Source: UBA1715 sp045615765
GTDB lineage: Bacteria; Bacteroidota; Bacteroidia; Bacteroidales; UBA1715
DNA: 64,000 bases
NCBI GenBank assembly: GCA_045615765.1
Contig: JAZLFM010000054.1
Span: 44,753-108,752, forward strand
Direction of reading: 5' to 3'
Positions 33,918 to 42,522 of this stretch are shown in pieces. The position numbers and the translations under genes were made by a program. Every line of letters begins with the position of its first letter. Position 1 is the first letter of the stretch. The notes under the pieces were generated by a model. That model had not been told where the DNA came from. It ran no database searches and saw nothing but the letters and a program-made list of their open reading frames with translations.

Positions 33918-36434
33918 TTACTCCTTCACAAACGGCAAGACCGTTTTACCGTTGTCTGTTGTTACAACCACATAATATGCTCCTACAGACAAACCAGCGA
34001 CATTTAACATATTTGCTGACATTGGTTGGACAGCTACATTTCTACCTGACCTATCAACAACTACGGCAGATTTAAAATTGCCAGAAATGGTTATGTATTC
34101 CGACGCAGGATTTGGATATACCGTAAGTGTTTCAGCATTTGAGTCAAGTACCCCACTAACAACATTCGAATACTGGTAACTTGCATCATTATCAACTATT
34201 TTTAATCTAAAGTAAATAACTCCAGAAGGAAATTTTTCCGAAGAAACCGAAGTCGAATAAATATGTCTTTCCGAAGTTGTTCCATTTGCCTCCACCTTCT
34301 GCATTGTATTAAAATGTATGCCATCAAACGAAACTTGAGTTTCAAAATGTTTAGCATTTTTCTCAGATGCCGTAGCCCAATAAAAATCTACAGTATTATT
34401 TGAAAGTGTAACCTCAAAAGTCTCTAATTCTACTGGCAATAATGAAGAAATTGTATTTCGCCAGATTTCATTACTTTCTTTATTAAGTACACCAATTGTT
34501 TTATCATTTTCTGGATGGTTCATATCGTGATATCCACCCGCATGAATTCCGCCACTTATATGTATATTATTTGGAACCTTTAGATATAGATTAGGTTTAT
34601 TACCATTACCCATACCCGCAATATCTTTTCCTTCTTCCATTTTATAATAAGTATAGTCACCTTCAACAAAGATTGCGTCTTTTCTTTGCCCTTTTACCTC
34701 AACAAATTCCCATACTTTGTTGTCATCTTTAAATCCAGTAGCAGCAGTACCTGGATCTATACCCGTATAATCTTTTTCAATATCTGTTATGATATATAGT
34801 TCTGAATTATTTTTAACAGTTAGCCAATTCTTTCCTACACTCGTGTGAACCATATCATTTACAAGGATGTACGTATCTTTATCGCCATCTACAATAATAC
34901 CTCTATCCACCAAATGAGTTTGGTCTTCACCTACCCAAAGTTTTTCATCGACTTGAAACAATGAATTGCTTAAATATACACGACCTTGCGGACCGGTATA
35001 AGATGTATTATGCCTTTCATTTTTATCTATATTATAGAATTGATTCTTTATATGCAAACTTGCAAAATCTGTAATAGATACCACCGATACATCACCCATA
35101 TTACAGAAATTAAAAGCCTCTAAAGTGCCATCACCAATTAAAATTGATCCTCCACTATTATTTGTCAGATCACTAGAGACTGTAACTTTGGCATTGTCTA
35201 TAACAGTTACTGTTCCACTATTGGTTAAGGTCTTAGCAACAGTTAGAGAAGAACCTGAAGAAGCCGAAATCGTTCCATTATTTGTAAGCGCACCAGAGAT
35301 ATTAACATTTGTATTTTCTGCAATATCTACTGTTCCATTATTAGTAAAATTCGTAGATGTTGTTAGAGAAGAACCTGAAGATGCCGAAATCGTTCCACTA
35401 TTTGTAAGCGCACCAGAGATATTAACATTTGTATTTTCTGCAATATCTACTGTTCCATTATTAGTAAAACTCTTAGCTACTGTCAGAAAAGAACCTGAAG
35501 ATGCCGAAATCGTTCCACTATTTGTAACCACACCAGAAATATTAACATTTGCATTTTCTGCAATATCTACTGTTCCATTATTACTTAAAGTCTTAGCAAC
35601 TGTCAGAAAAGAACCTGAAGAAACAGAAATTGTTCCACTACTATTATTGGTTACGTCACCAGAGATATTGACATTTGCATTTTCTGCAATTGCTACAGTT
35701 CCATTATTAGTAAAACTCGTAGAAGTTATTAGAGAAGAACCTGAAGAGACTGAAATTGTTCCACTACTATTATTGGTTAAAGTCTTGGCAACTGTTAGAG
35801 AAGAGCCAGAAGAGACTGTTATATTTTTTCCATTATTATTTGTTAAACTACCTGAAATGCTAAGATCAGCATTAACATTTACTACTCCTCTATTTTCTAA
35901 AATTCCAGAGACATCTATATTAAAATCATCTCCTATCTCTAAAACTCCATTATTAGCCATCTTTTCTGTCACCGTAATCATTGACGATTTTGGCCCCGCA
36001 ACAGTTCCTCCGTTATATGTCACATACTTGACTACAACAGACTGATTTTCTGCAAGAGTAAATGTTCCACCAACTCCACTTGTCAAGTTGTTAGAAATAG
36101 ATAGAGTTGCATTTTCCTCAAAAGCTACTATTCCACCATTTGTTAGATTATATGTTGCGAGTTTTGCTCCATCATGAACAACAACAGAACCTTCATTTGT
36201 TAATTTTAATTTTGTGCTGGAACCAGCAGGATTGCCTAATATAAGTTCTCCATAGATATTTAACGACTCACCTGATTTTATTAAAAAATCAGCAGTCAAA
36301 TATACAACATCTCCAGCAGGTATGGTATAAACTCCTGTTTCACTGCGGAATTGTGCCAAATTTGCCGTTGTAATCTGTCTTGCATTGCAGACTAAACTGC
36401 CAAGAAATAATATTATGAAAAAAAGGAAACGCAT
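33918..36434 (-). CDS. Large repetitive secreted protein with T9SS type A sorting domain
   Basis: About 838 residues from ATG 36434 (signal peptide MRFLFFIILFLGSLVCNA). Residues 30-440 are built from a 20-residue parallel-beta-helix type unit: 'NN.GTVxIxENANVNISGxL' alternating with 'TNxSGTISxSSGSxLTxx', as in autotransporter-like adhesins. A non-repetitive part follows (about 450-640), then a fibronectin-like region (PVELETFEVTLSNNTVDFYW) and a T9SS type A domain (LTVYPNPASEYITISG ... GAYYVVVTTDNGKTV). It should be exported by the Por system and displayed on the surface. The repeat is nearly exact at DNA level (period 120 bp). A surface adhesin or matrix protein is the best guess. Confidence 0.88.
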   Translation of the reverse strand: MRFLFFIILFLGSLVCNARQITTANLAQFRSETGVYTIPAGDVVYLTADFLIKSGESLNIYGELILGNPAGSSTKLKLTNEGSVVVHDGAKLATYNLTNGGIVAFEENATLSISNNLTSGVGGTFTLAENQSVVVKYVTYNGGTVAGPKSSMITVTEKMANNGVLEIGDDFNIDVSGILENRGVVNVNADLSISGSLTNNNGKNITVSSGSSLTVAKTLTNNSSGTISVSSGSSLITSTSFTNNGTVAIAENANVNISGDVTNNSSGTISVSSGSFLTVAKTLSNNGTVDIAENANVNISGVVTNSGTISASSGSFLTVAKSFTNNGTVDIAENTNVNISGALTNSGTISASSGSSLTTSTNFTNNGTVDIAENTNVNISGALTNNGTISASSGSSLTVAKTLTNSGTVTVIDNAKVTVSSDLTNNSGGSILIGDGTLEAFNFCNMGDVSVVSITDFASLHIKNQFYNIDKNERHNTSYTGPQGRVYLSNSLFQVDEKLWVGEDQTHLVDRGIIVDGDKDTYILVNDMVHTSVGKNWLTVKNNSELYIITDIEKDYTGIDPGTAATGFKDDNKVWEFVEVKGQRKDAIFVEGDYTYYKMEEGKDIAGMGNGNKPNLYLKVPNNIHISGGIHAGGYHDMNHPENDKTIGVLNKESNEIWRNTISSLLPVELETFEVTLSNNTVDFYWATASEKNAKHFETQVSFDGIHFNTMQKVEANGTTSERHIYSTSVSSEKFPSGVIYFRLKIVDNDASYQYSNVVSGVLDSNAETLTVYPNPASEYITISGNFKSAVVVDRSGRNVAVQPMSANMLNVAGLSVGAYYVVVTTDNGKTVLPFVKE
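35161..35860. repeat. 120-bp tandem repeat inside the sorting-domain protein
   Basis: Three consecutive copies (about 35281-35400, 35401-35520, 35521-35640) keep a 120-bp period and are almost identical; flanking copies carry 3- or 6-base insertions and more changes. Each unit encodes 40 residues, two beta-helix rungs. Copies alternate ACATTTG[T/C]ATTTTCTGCAAT with GAAGAACCTGAAG blocks on the plus strand. Such a tract can expand or contract by recombination. Confidence 0.9.
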
Positions 36435-36582
36435 ACTATATCCTTTTTTGTTTCTGAATTCTTTTACAAAAAGACAAAACAAAAGTCAAAATGGATACAT
36501 TGCCAAAACGATTATAAACCGAAGCAACCAAATAGGTTACTGGATAGACAAAAAAAAAACTGAAACGTTAGCAAAATGCAAT

Positions 36583-36610
36583 AAAAAAGGGGCGTATTGC
36601 AATACGCCCC
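36583..36610 (-). terminator. Terminator of lysC-ahcY
   Basis: A perfect 22-bp palindrome (36589-36610, GGGGCGTATT and its complement around TGCA) followed on the minus strand by TTTTTT, 24 bases past the ahcY stop. Confidence 0.9.
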
Positions 36611-36634
36611 TAACATCATATAATCAATAAATGA

Positions 36635-38068
<1,434 letters not shown>

Positions 38069-38069
38069 A

Positions 38070-39386
38070 TTATTTTGTAAAAAGATTATCATTCAAAGCA
38101 ACCAATGCTTTTTCTTTATTTTTAGTATCGATAAGAACTGAGATATTATGTTCGCTACCGCCATAACAAATCATACGAACAGGTATTTCTTTCAATGAAT
38201 TTAGAACTTCGGCAGCGTGACCTTGTTCTTCTGCTATCATATTTCCAACAATACAGATAATTGTTTGGTCTTTATCAACCTCAACAGTACCTAATGTTTT
38301 CAATTCATCAACGATTTGTGCTAGATAGTCAATTTTATCGATAGTCAACGAAATTGCGACTTCAGAAGTTGTAATCAAATCAATAGGAGTTTTGTATTTT
38401 TCGAATACTTCAAATACGCGGCATAAGAAACCATATGCTAACAACATTCTACCAGATTTGATTTTAATTGCAGTCAAACCATCTTTTGCAGCTATAGCCT
38501 TTACACCTGTTCCTATCGTTTTATTTGAGATAGTTGTTCCTTTAGCTTGTGGTTGCATTGTATTTTTCAACAATACAGGAATATTCTTAACCTTTGCAGG
38601 AAGCACTGTTGAAGGGTGAAGAATTTTAGCACCAAAATATGCCAATTCTGCAGCTTCATCAAAAGACATTTCAGCAATTGGATGAGTATTCTTAACGATA
38701 CGAGGGTCGTTATTATGAATACCATCGATATCTGTCCAAATTTCCACAACTTCAGCATTGATAGCAGCACCAATCAACGAAGCTGAATAGTCACTACCAC
38801 CACGTTTAAGATTGTCAACTTCGCTCTTATTGTTTGTGCAGATAAAACCTTGTGTAATAAACAATGTTGTATCAGGATACTTGCTTAAAACCTTTTGCAA
38901 TTGTTCTTCAATAAGTTGCATTACTGGTTCGCCATCGGCATCAACAAACATAAAATCTAAAGAATTCAACAAAACAGACTTGATGTTGTTCTCTTCGTGA
39001 TATAATTGTACCAAGTTCGTTGACATAATTTCACCACGAGCAAGAATCATTTTTTCTGCCTGAAGATTGAATTGTTTGTTTGCAAACGAACGAACAACAT
39101 CGCATTCACGAGCAATAATTTCTGTTGCTTTTTTGCGATATGTATCTGTTTCCAATAACCCTTCGATTACACCAGCATATTTTTTTTCTAATGCACCAAT
39201 AAGGTTAGAAGCGCCATCGGCATTTCCTTTTTTATAATAATCAGCAATTTCTACAAGATTATTTGTCGTTCCCGACATTGCCGACAATACAACGATTTGT
39301 TTGTTTCCATCTGTAATAAGTTTGGAAACATTTTTCATTCTTTCAGGTGAACCTACAGATGTTCCACCGAATTTTAATACTTTCAT
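38070..39386 (-). CDS. lysC: Aspartate kinase
   Basis: A 438-residue monofunctional aspartokinase, first step to lysine, threonine, methionine and diaminopimelate. Catalytic motifs: MKVLKFGGTSVGSPERM, LARGEIMSTNLV, RGGSDYSASLIGAAINA, and the ACT domains at the C-terminus (KSGRMLLAYGFLCRVFEVF..., IICIVGNMIAEEQG). It is close to the ThrA/MetL-type class in length and N-terminus, but no homoserine dehydrogenase domain is fused. Cotranscribed with ahcY one base downstream, linking aspartate-family entry to methyl-group recycling. A TAAATTTG element lies upstream. Confidence 0.95.
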   Translation of the reverse strand: MKVLKFGGTSVGSPERMKNVSKLITDGNKQIVVLSAMSGTTNNLVEIADYYKKGNADGASNLIGALEKKYAGVIEGLLETDTYRKKATEIIARECDVVRSFANKQFNLQAEKMILARGEIMSTNLVQLYHEENNIKSVLLNSLDFMFVDADGEPVMQLIEEQLQKVLSKYPDTTLFITQGFICTNNKSEVDNLKRGGSDYSASLIGAAINAEVVEIWTDIDGIHNNDPRIVKNTHPIAEMSFDEAAELAYFGAKILHPSTVLPAKVKNIPVLLKNTMQPQAKGTTISNKTIGTGVKAIAAKDGLTAIKIKSGRMLLAYGFLCRVFEVFEKYKTPIDLITTSEVAISLTIDKIDYLAQIVDELKTLGTVEVDKDQTIICIVGNMIAEEQGHAAEVLNSLKEIPVRMICYGGSEHNISVLIDTKNKEKALVALNDNLFTK

Positions 39387-39406
39387 TTCTTTTGTTTTTT
39401 AGCGTG

Positions 39407-39414
39407 CAAATTTA
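39407..39414 (-). promoter_or_regulatory. -7 promoter element of lysC-ahcY
   Basis: TAAATTTG on the minus strand, 20 bases upstream of ATG 39386; -33 not clear. No lysine riboswitch could fit in the 97 bases to the next gene. Confidence 0.55.
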
Positions 39415-39483
39415 CATAAAATAACAGAGCGATAGAGAGTTTTCCGCCACAAAATCACAATTATTCTATGCAAAAATCAACTA

Positions 39484-41043
39484 TTATTTATCCCAATATT
39501 TTTTTGCATCAGCTGTTGCCTTCATCATAACCTCAACAGCTTCTTTATCGTACACTTCGCCTTTCACTCGATCAAACACTCCCATTGATGGTGCTGTTGT
39601 ATAGCCATTATCCCAATAAACAGGAATCAACCCATTTTCAAAAGCATTTTTGGTAACTTCATACAACCAATCCATACGAGATTGATGATGCAATTTTTGA
39701 ACAACAGGATCCTCAAATTTCTTTCTATTGCAAGCAAATTCACCTAAAATCACAGGTATTCCTTTATCGGCGAACATTTCCTTCATTATCGCAAAATGCT
39801 CTTTCATAAATTTTAAATCGCCATAAGTAGAACAACGGTCTAAATCTTTTGGATTACAGTTCTTTTCTCCCCAATAATAGAATTCCTTTCCCCAATCTTC
39901 ATCTTTTTCCATACCAGCAAAATTCCAAGGCGTATAATAATGAACCTCGAACATCAATCGATCTTGTACCACATCCTTAGGCATACCTAAAAACAATCGT
40001 CGAGTTTCGTCAATATCGGTTGAAGGACCTTGAACAATCAAAGTTCTATAATAGTTTCTACCACCAGTAGAACGAACTGCATCAACAAATGTTTGTTCAT
40101 ACGAAGCCAACACTTGCATTTGTACTTCGTTATGCACATTTGGCTCATTGCAACCAGCAAAAATCAAGCGTTCATCATAATCACGGAAATACGTAGCAAT
40201 TTGCTCCCAATATGCTTTTTGTTTTCTGTTATTGATTTCTTGCATTTCAGGAGTACAATTCTTTTCAAGCCAGCCACCATCTAAATGTATGTTCAACAAG
40301 ACGTACATGTCGTGTACAAGACAAGAATCAACCATTTCCTTGACGCGAGCCAACCAAAAATCTTGAATTTTTGCCGTAGTTGTATCTACTACATACAAAT
40401 CCCAAGCACAAGGGATACGAAACACATTAAAACCAGCCTTAAAAATTCCATCGGAGATACGTTTACTAGCTTTTACATTACCCCAATCTGTCTCAAACGA
40501 GACTCCAGGGAATTTTGTTGCTCCTAGAGCGGTGCCATTTTCGCCCCAACGAATTGATTCAAACGAATTTCCCATATTCCAACCAATTCCCATTCGTTTT
40601 GCAATTTCCACAGCAGAATGTTCCATTCCTGTTTTATCTGGAGGCAGTGGATTAGTATTGTAACTAGGAAATCCATTTGTTGTTTTACACATGGATTTTT
40701 GTCCCAAACTAGAAGCATTTGCTTTTCGCTCGTTTTCTTCCATCAGAGCAAGACGAGTTCGTTGTTTGTCTGTTAAAACATCTTGTATTTTCACCTGTCT
40801 AGTCTGTTCACGAGCACGAACTGCATCGAAAATACCATCAAATTGAACAGTGTCAAATTCTGGATTGTATTCTCTTTCTATAGCCCATATTTTTTCAATC
40901 TGATTCTTTTTTAAACGTAAAGAATCTTTCCACATTGCAATACGATCTGCAGTCTTCATAGGTTGCAAATCATTTTCTTGTGCGTGCAATGAAGTAGCCA
41001 AGCAACATCCTACCAATAGGAATACGAACAACTGTTTTTTCAT
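39484..41043 (-). CDS. GH5-family endoglucanase-type enzyme with helical N-terminal domain
   Basis: A 519-residue secreted glycoside hydrolase (signal peptide MKKQLFVFLLVGCCLATSLHAQ). The GH5 TIM barrel runs about 140-515: GIGWNMGNSFES, GFNVFRIPCAWDLY, MYVLLNIHLDGGW, acid/base Glu300 in AGCNEPN, HYYTPWNFAG, nucleophile Glu435 in VILGEFACN. It should cut beta-1,4-glucan, xyloglucan or mannan; subfamily is not fixed (GH5_4-like is likely). Residues 28-108 form a helical region (DRIAMWKDSLRLKKNQIEKI, VKIQDVLTDKQRTRLALMEE) with the LTxxQ pattern of CpxP/Spy-type proteins. No sorting domain is seen at the C-terminus, which ends KYWDK, so export by T9SS is not indicated. Confidence 0.92.
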   Translation of the reverse strand: MKKQLFVFLLVGCCLATSLHAQENDLQPMKTADRIAMWKDSLRLKKNQIEKIWAIEREYNPEFDTVQFDGIFDAVRAREQTRQVKIQDVLTDKQRTRLALMEENERKANASSLGQKSMCKTTNGFPSYNTNPLPPDKTGMEHSAVEIAKRMGIGWNMGNSFESIRWGENGTALGATKFPGVSFETDWGNVKASKRISDGIFKAGFNVFRIPCAWDLYVVDTTTAKIQDFWLARVKEMVDSCLVHDMYVLLNIHLDGGWLEKNCTPEMQEINNRKQKAYWEQIATYFRDYDERLIFAGCNEPNVHNEVQMQVLASYEQTFVDAVRSTGGRNYYRTLIVQGPSTDIDETRRLFLGMPKDVVQDRLMFEVHYYTPWNFAGMEKDEDWGKEFYYWGEKNCNPKDLDRCSTYGDLKFMKEHFAIMKEMFADKGIPVILGEFACNRKKFEDPVVQKLHHQSRMDWLYEVTKNAFENGLIPVYWDNGYTTAPSMGVFDRVKGEVYDKEAVEVMMKATADAKKYWDK

Positions 41044-41060
41044 ATAACTTTTTTATTGTT

Positions 41061-41068
41061 CAAAGATA
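41061..41068 (-). promoter_or_regulatory. -7 promoter element of the GH5 gene
   Basis: TATCTTTG on the minus strand, 17 bases upstream of the start; TTTG at 41088-41085 with a short 16-nt spacer. Confidence 0.55.
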
Positions 41069-41157
41069 CAAGTTTTCAACATAACAAAATGCGTTTATAA
41101 AAATATCGCACTTTTACATTTTACGTAACACAATAGTCACAGTATTCTCATTTTATC

Positions 41158-41165
41158 TATTTTTG
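41158..41165 (+). promoter_or_regulatory. -7 promoter element of the ZIP gene
   Basis: TATTTTTG, 17 bases upstream of ATG 41183. A purine-rich AAAGGAAAAGGG, unusual here as a possible ribosome-binding site, lies between them. Confidence 0.55.
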
Positions 41166-41182
41166 AAAAAAAGGAAAAGGGA

Positions 41183-41935
41183 ATGGAACAAATTTGGATA
41201 AGTGCAGCAGGACTCAGTGTTGCGACTCTTATTGGTAGCGGATTAGGATTTGCAATAAAAGAACTACCACATAAATGGAACGATACAGTTATGGGATTTT
41301 GCGCAGGCGTAATGCTTGCAGCATCAACAATAGGACTACTTGTACCAGCTGCTGAATCTGCAGGAATTTCACTGTGGTGGTTAATTGCTATTGGAGTAAT
41401 TGCAGGCGCATTATTTTTGAATGTTTTAGACGTCATAACTCCACACTTACATAAAATTACAGGATTGGATGCAGAGGAGCATCAAAATAATTCTTCAATA
41501 AATAAAGTTCTTTTGTTTGTTATGGCAATAGCCATACATAAACTTCCCGAGGGTATTGCTACCGGCATAAGTTTCCACAGCGAAAATGTAGCAAATGCTT
41601 GGGCTGTAACATTTGGTATCGCCATACAAAACATTCCTGAAGGTATGGTTGTAATAACTCCACTTTTATTAACGGGAGTTTCGAAAATACGTACATTTCT
41701 TATTTCTCTCGCAATTGCGATGTTAGAAGTTATTGGAGTTTGGATAGGATTTGCTATCGGGAATATCTCAGACTTTTTATTACCTACAATGCTTGCATTC
41801 GCTGGCGGAGCAATGTTATACGTAGTAAGCGACGAGATGATTCCAGAGACACACGCGCATGGTTATCAAAAGTCTGCAACTTATGCTTTGTTAATTGGTT
41901 TTATGCTACTTGTTTTTCTGGAAATGGCATTATAA
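41183..41935 (+). CDS. ZIP-family metal transporter
   Basis: A 250-residue inner-membrane protein with about eight helices that imports divalent metal (Zn, Fe or Mn). Metal-site motifs: AIAIHKLPEGIATGISF in helix 4 (His, Glu) and IAIQNIPEGMVVITPLLL in helix 5 (Asn, Glu), the HxxPE / NxPE pair of the ZupT/GufA branch. A His/Glu loop (DAEEHQNNSS) lies between helices 3 and 4. It is divergent from the GH5 gene and convergent with the I42 inhibitor gene. No Zur/Fur-like operator was seen. Confidence 0.93.
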   Translation: MEQIWISAAGLSVATLIGSGLGFAIKELPHKWNDTVMGFCAGVMLAASTIGLLVPAAESAGISLWWLIAIGVIAGALFLNVLDVITPHLHKITGLDAEEHQNNSSINKVLLFVMAIAIHKLPEGIATGISFHSENVANAWAVTFGIAIQNIPEGMVVITPLLLTGVSKIRTFLISLAIAMLEVIGVWIGFAIGNISDFLLPTMLAFAGGAMLYVVSDEMIPETHAHGYQKSATYALLIGFMLLVFLEMAL

Positions 41936-41940
41936 CCACC

Positions 41941-42285
41941 CTACTTTACTCTTACAGAAACCATTTTCTGTTCTGCAGAAGATGGTTCCCATGGTCGTTT
42001 ATAGTCAAAAACTAACGTGAAATCACCTTTTTCTTTGGCTACAAATGTCCAAACAACAACGCCCGCACCACCAATTAAATTATCGTTTCTCTTATACTCT
42101 ACGGAAACAGAGTCAAAATTGACTGTATCCTGCTGCCACTGCCAACTATATCCAGTTCCGGCAACATAGTCTAACTCAACAGTAAACGTATCGTTTTGTG
42201 AAACTTTTACATCCGGACGTTTTTCTATGGAAAATGACAAAAACAAAACAGATACTACACCTATAATCAATAAAATATTTTTCAT
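41941..42285 (-). CDS. Chagasin-like (I42) cysteine protease inhibitor
   Basis: A 114-residue protein from ATG 42285 with an N-terminal signal/anchor (MKNILLIIGVVSVLFLSFS). The chagasin family's three loops are recognisable: the NPTTGY loop as AGTGYSWQWQ (residues after VAGTG), the middle GGAGVVVWTFVA loop, and the RPWE loop in FDYKRPWEPSS. These loops block papain-type proteases in the family. Here the N-terminal GTGYSW variant keeps only part of the NPTTGY motif. A longer in-frame start would begin inside the tRNA gene, so ATG 42285 is preferred. The tRNA terminator lies between, so it needs its own promoter or read-through. Confidence 0.82.
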   Translation of the reverse strand: MKNILLIIGVVSVLFLSFSIEKRPDVKVSQNDTFTVELDYVAGTGYSWQWQQDTVNFDSVSVEYKRNDNLIGGAGVVVWTFVAKEKGDFTLVFDYKRPWEPSSAEQKMVSVRVK

Positions 42286-42302
42286 ACGAAATGGTCTTAA
42301 AT

Positions 42303-42330
42303 AAAAAAGCCCTTGCTTTTGCAAGGGCTT
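42303..42330 (-). terminator. Terminator of tRNA-Glu
   Basis: AAGCCCTTGC and GCAAGGGCTT form a 10-bp GC-rich stem around TTTT, with a T-run following on the minus strand, directly after the tRNA. Confidence 0.9.
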
Positions 42331-42331
42331 G

Positions 42332-42403
42332 TAGCGAGTAGCGGAATCGAACCGCTCTAACAAGGATGAAAACCTTGTGTACTAACCGATATACGAACTC
42401 GCC
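42332..42403 (-). tRNA. tRNA-Glu (UUC)
   Basis: On the minus strand: acceptor GGCGAGT pairing with ACTCGCT (first pair G-U, as in other Bacteroidota tRNA-Glu), D-loop with GGTTAGTA, anticodon stem CAAGG/CCTTG around TTTTCAT (anticodon TTC), T-arm GCGGTTCGATTCCGC and discriminator A. It is 72 nt without an encoded CCA, so CCA must be added afterwards. It has a promoter at 42419-42449 and its own terminator. Confidence 0.95.
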
Positions 42404-42418
42404 ATATCAATTCGGGTG

Positions 42419-42449
42419 CAAAGATATACAAATTTTCTTTCACTCCAAA
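42419..42449 (-). promoter_or_regulatory. Bacteroidota promoter of tRNA-Glu
   Basis: On the minus strand TTTG (42449-42446), exactly 19 nt, then TATCTTTG (42426-42419), a full match to the -33/-7 consensus, 15 bases before the mature 5' end. Confidence 0.85.
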
Positions 42450-42522
42450 TTTCTGAAGGAAATATGAAAAATTTTCTATCTAACTACAATCATTGATACT
42501 TTTTGTACAACAGTTCTAATTA

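Noticed and set aside
35161..35860. Apparent CRISPR-like regularly spaced repeats
   Set aside because: The unit is 120 bp, contiguous and coding (40 residues), without unique spacers.
35125..36045. 306-codon open frame on the plus strand
   Set aside because: It is the antisense of the beta-helix repeats of the T9SS protein. The repeat keeps the opposite frame open; it has no start context or protein-like features.
39387..39483. Lysine or SAM riboswitch upstream of lysC
   Set aside because: Only 97 bases separate lysC from the next gene, too short for a lysine riboswitch, and no SAM-type core was seen.
42332..42403. tRNA-Glu as a site of an integrated element
   Set aside because: No integrase and no repeated tRNA 3' end were seen in the neighbouring sequence; the adjacent genes look native.
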